The notes beneath the pieces are model-generated. The model was not told the DNA's origin. It searched no databases and saw only the letters and a program-made list of their open reading frames with translations. Positions 63,455 through 64,000 of a stretch of DNA of 64,000 nucleotides are shown here, piece by piece (the first letter of the stretch is position 1; every line of letters starts with the position of its first letter). The stretch lies in contig NZ_BMOV01000001.1 of NCBI RefSeq assembly GCF_014647255.1, positions 116,275 to 180,274 on the forward strand, written 5' to 3'. This stretch comes from Iodidimonas muriae. GTDB taxonomy: Bacteria > Pseudomonadota > Alphaproteobacteria > Sphingomonadales > Rhodothalassiaceae. The position numbers were made by a program, and so were the translations under genes.

Positions 63455-64000
63455 TCAATCCGCGCTCAAGACATGCAGGCTGAATAGTTTTTGTTCGTCG
63501 GTATAAACCGTGACCGGGGACCAGCCCGCTTTTTTTGCCAAGTCCTGAAAATCGGCAATGGAATATTTGCAGCTGATTTCCGTGTGGATGGTTTCCCCCG
63601 CCTTGAAGGAAATCGGATGGCCTGCAAGATCGGTCGTTTGATCTTTCAGGCTTTCCAGATGCATTTCAACACGGCTCATATTCGCATTATAAAAGGCTTT
63701 GTGGCGGAAGCTGTTTTCGTCAAAATGGCCGCCCAGTTCCGTATTGATCCGCCGGATAAGGTTGAGATTGAATTGCGCCGTTATCCCTGCGGCATCATTA
63801 TAAGCGGCATCCAGAACCGTCTTGTCTTTTTTCAGATCCACGCCGATCACCAAAAGCCCGGCATGTCCCACAAGGGATTTCACAGTGCCGAGAAAGCGCT
63901 GGGCATCTTGCGGGGAAAAATTCCCGATAGTGGAGCCGGGGAAAAACCCCACCTTGCGGCCTACATTGTTATTGGCTTCTCCGGGCAAGGCATCAAGGCT
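63455..64000 (-). CDS. egtD: L-histidine N-alpha-methyltransferase, C-terminal part (5' partial)
   Basis: The frame continues past the window edge; 181 residues are seen. EgtD motifs: VGFFPGSTIGNFSPQDA (SAM-binding part), IGVDLKKDKTVLDAAYNDAAG, TAQFNLNLIRRINTELGGHF, and C-terminal IHTEISCKYSIADFQDLAKKAGW. EgtD trimethylates histidine to hercynine, the first step of ergothioneine synthesis. Its usual partner, egtB, would lie beyond 64000 if present. Confidence 0.92.
   Translation of the reverse strand, partial: SLDALPGEANNNVGRKVGFFPGSTIGNFSPQDAQRFLGTVKSLVGHAGLLVIGVDLKKDKTVLDAAYNDAAGITAQFNLNLIRRINTELGGHFDENSFRHKAFYNANMSRVEMHLESLKDQTTDLAGHPISFKAGETIHTEISCKYSIADFQDLAKKAGWSPVTVYTDEQKLFSLHVLSAD

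Overview
The window looks like chromosomal DNA of an aerobic, probably marine or brackish alphaproteobacterium. The case rests on two TonB-dependent receptors, many Sec, Tat and lipoprotein signals, a sulfite dehydrogenase pair (SorAB type), an egtD fragment, a VPLPA/PEP-CTERM-like sorting tail, intergenic palindromes of the TCATCCcGAATTTGATT type, and dense operons with ATGA overlaps. The order (for example Kordiimonadales-like) is only a guess. No tRNA, rRNA, CRISPR array, insertion sequence or phage gene was recognised.

Layout: (1) 1-4244 is the 3' end of a giant calcium-binding RTX adhesin with 300-bp VCBS-type repeats, closed by a strong terminator. (2) 4516-11854 is a nine-gene Mrp-like cation/proton antiporter operon in the order E-F-G-(A C-terminus fused to B)-C-D-(A N-terminus/NuoL-like)-small membrane protein-third NuoL/MrpD-like subunit, followed by a DUF938 methyltransferase. 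(3) 12688-19516 is an ECF sigma / FecR / STN-TonB receptor signalling set next to an exported M28 aminopeptidase. (4) 19513-34011 holds an EamA permease and a complete alpha-glucan use locus: TonB receptor, two LacI regulators, beta-phosphoglucomutase, GH65 phosphorylase, MFS permease, GH13 alpha-glucosidase and a lipoprotein alpha-amylase. A palindrome TGAAATNNATTTCA stands before the receptor/LacI pair (twice) and before the GH65/MFS pair (once), so it is probably the operator of the locus. (5) 34217-35856 is a SorA/SorB-like sulfite dehydrogenase pair, divergent from the amylase. (6) 36005-44616 is mainly amino acid and peptide catabolism: isovaleryl-CoA dehydrogenase, Gfo/Idh oxidoreductase, M19 dipeptidase, a second M28 peptidase, alanine dehydrogenase and asparaginase.

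(7) 44765-55441 is mixed: an EAL phosphodiesterase, alkaline phosphatase, a serine-hydrolase-like membrane protein whose catalytic residues are all replaced, a CalB-like aldehyde dehydrogenase, a CoxE-like VWA protein, a VPLPA-tailed exported protein, a DUF4399 protein and unknowns. (8) 55595-64000 has prfC with a lipoprotein, a small Cys-motif protein, an NfrA/NfrB-like exopolysaccharide pair, a CobD/CbiB-like membrane protein with degenerate family motifs behind a DUF1289 gene, an acyl-CoA dehydrogenase and the C-terminal part of EgtD.

How the genes work together: the glucan locus reads as a full route from outer-membrane binding and hydrolysis to phosphorolysis, yielding glucose and glucose 6-phosphate. 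The two M28 peptidases, the dipeptidase, alanine dehydrogenase and asparaginase suggest life on peptides and amino acids. The most unusual items are the MBH-ordered Mrp cluster with three antiporter-type subunits (one lacking the channel lysine), the dead serine hydrolase fused to a membrane domain, the short NfrB lacking its usual c-di-GMP-binding end, and the degenerate CobD-like protein.
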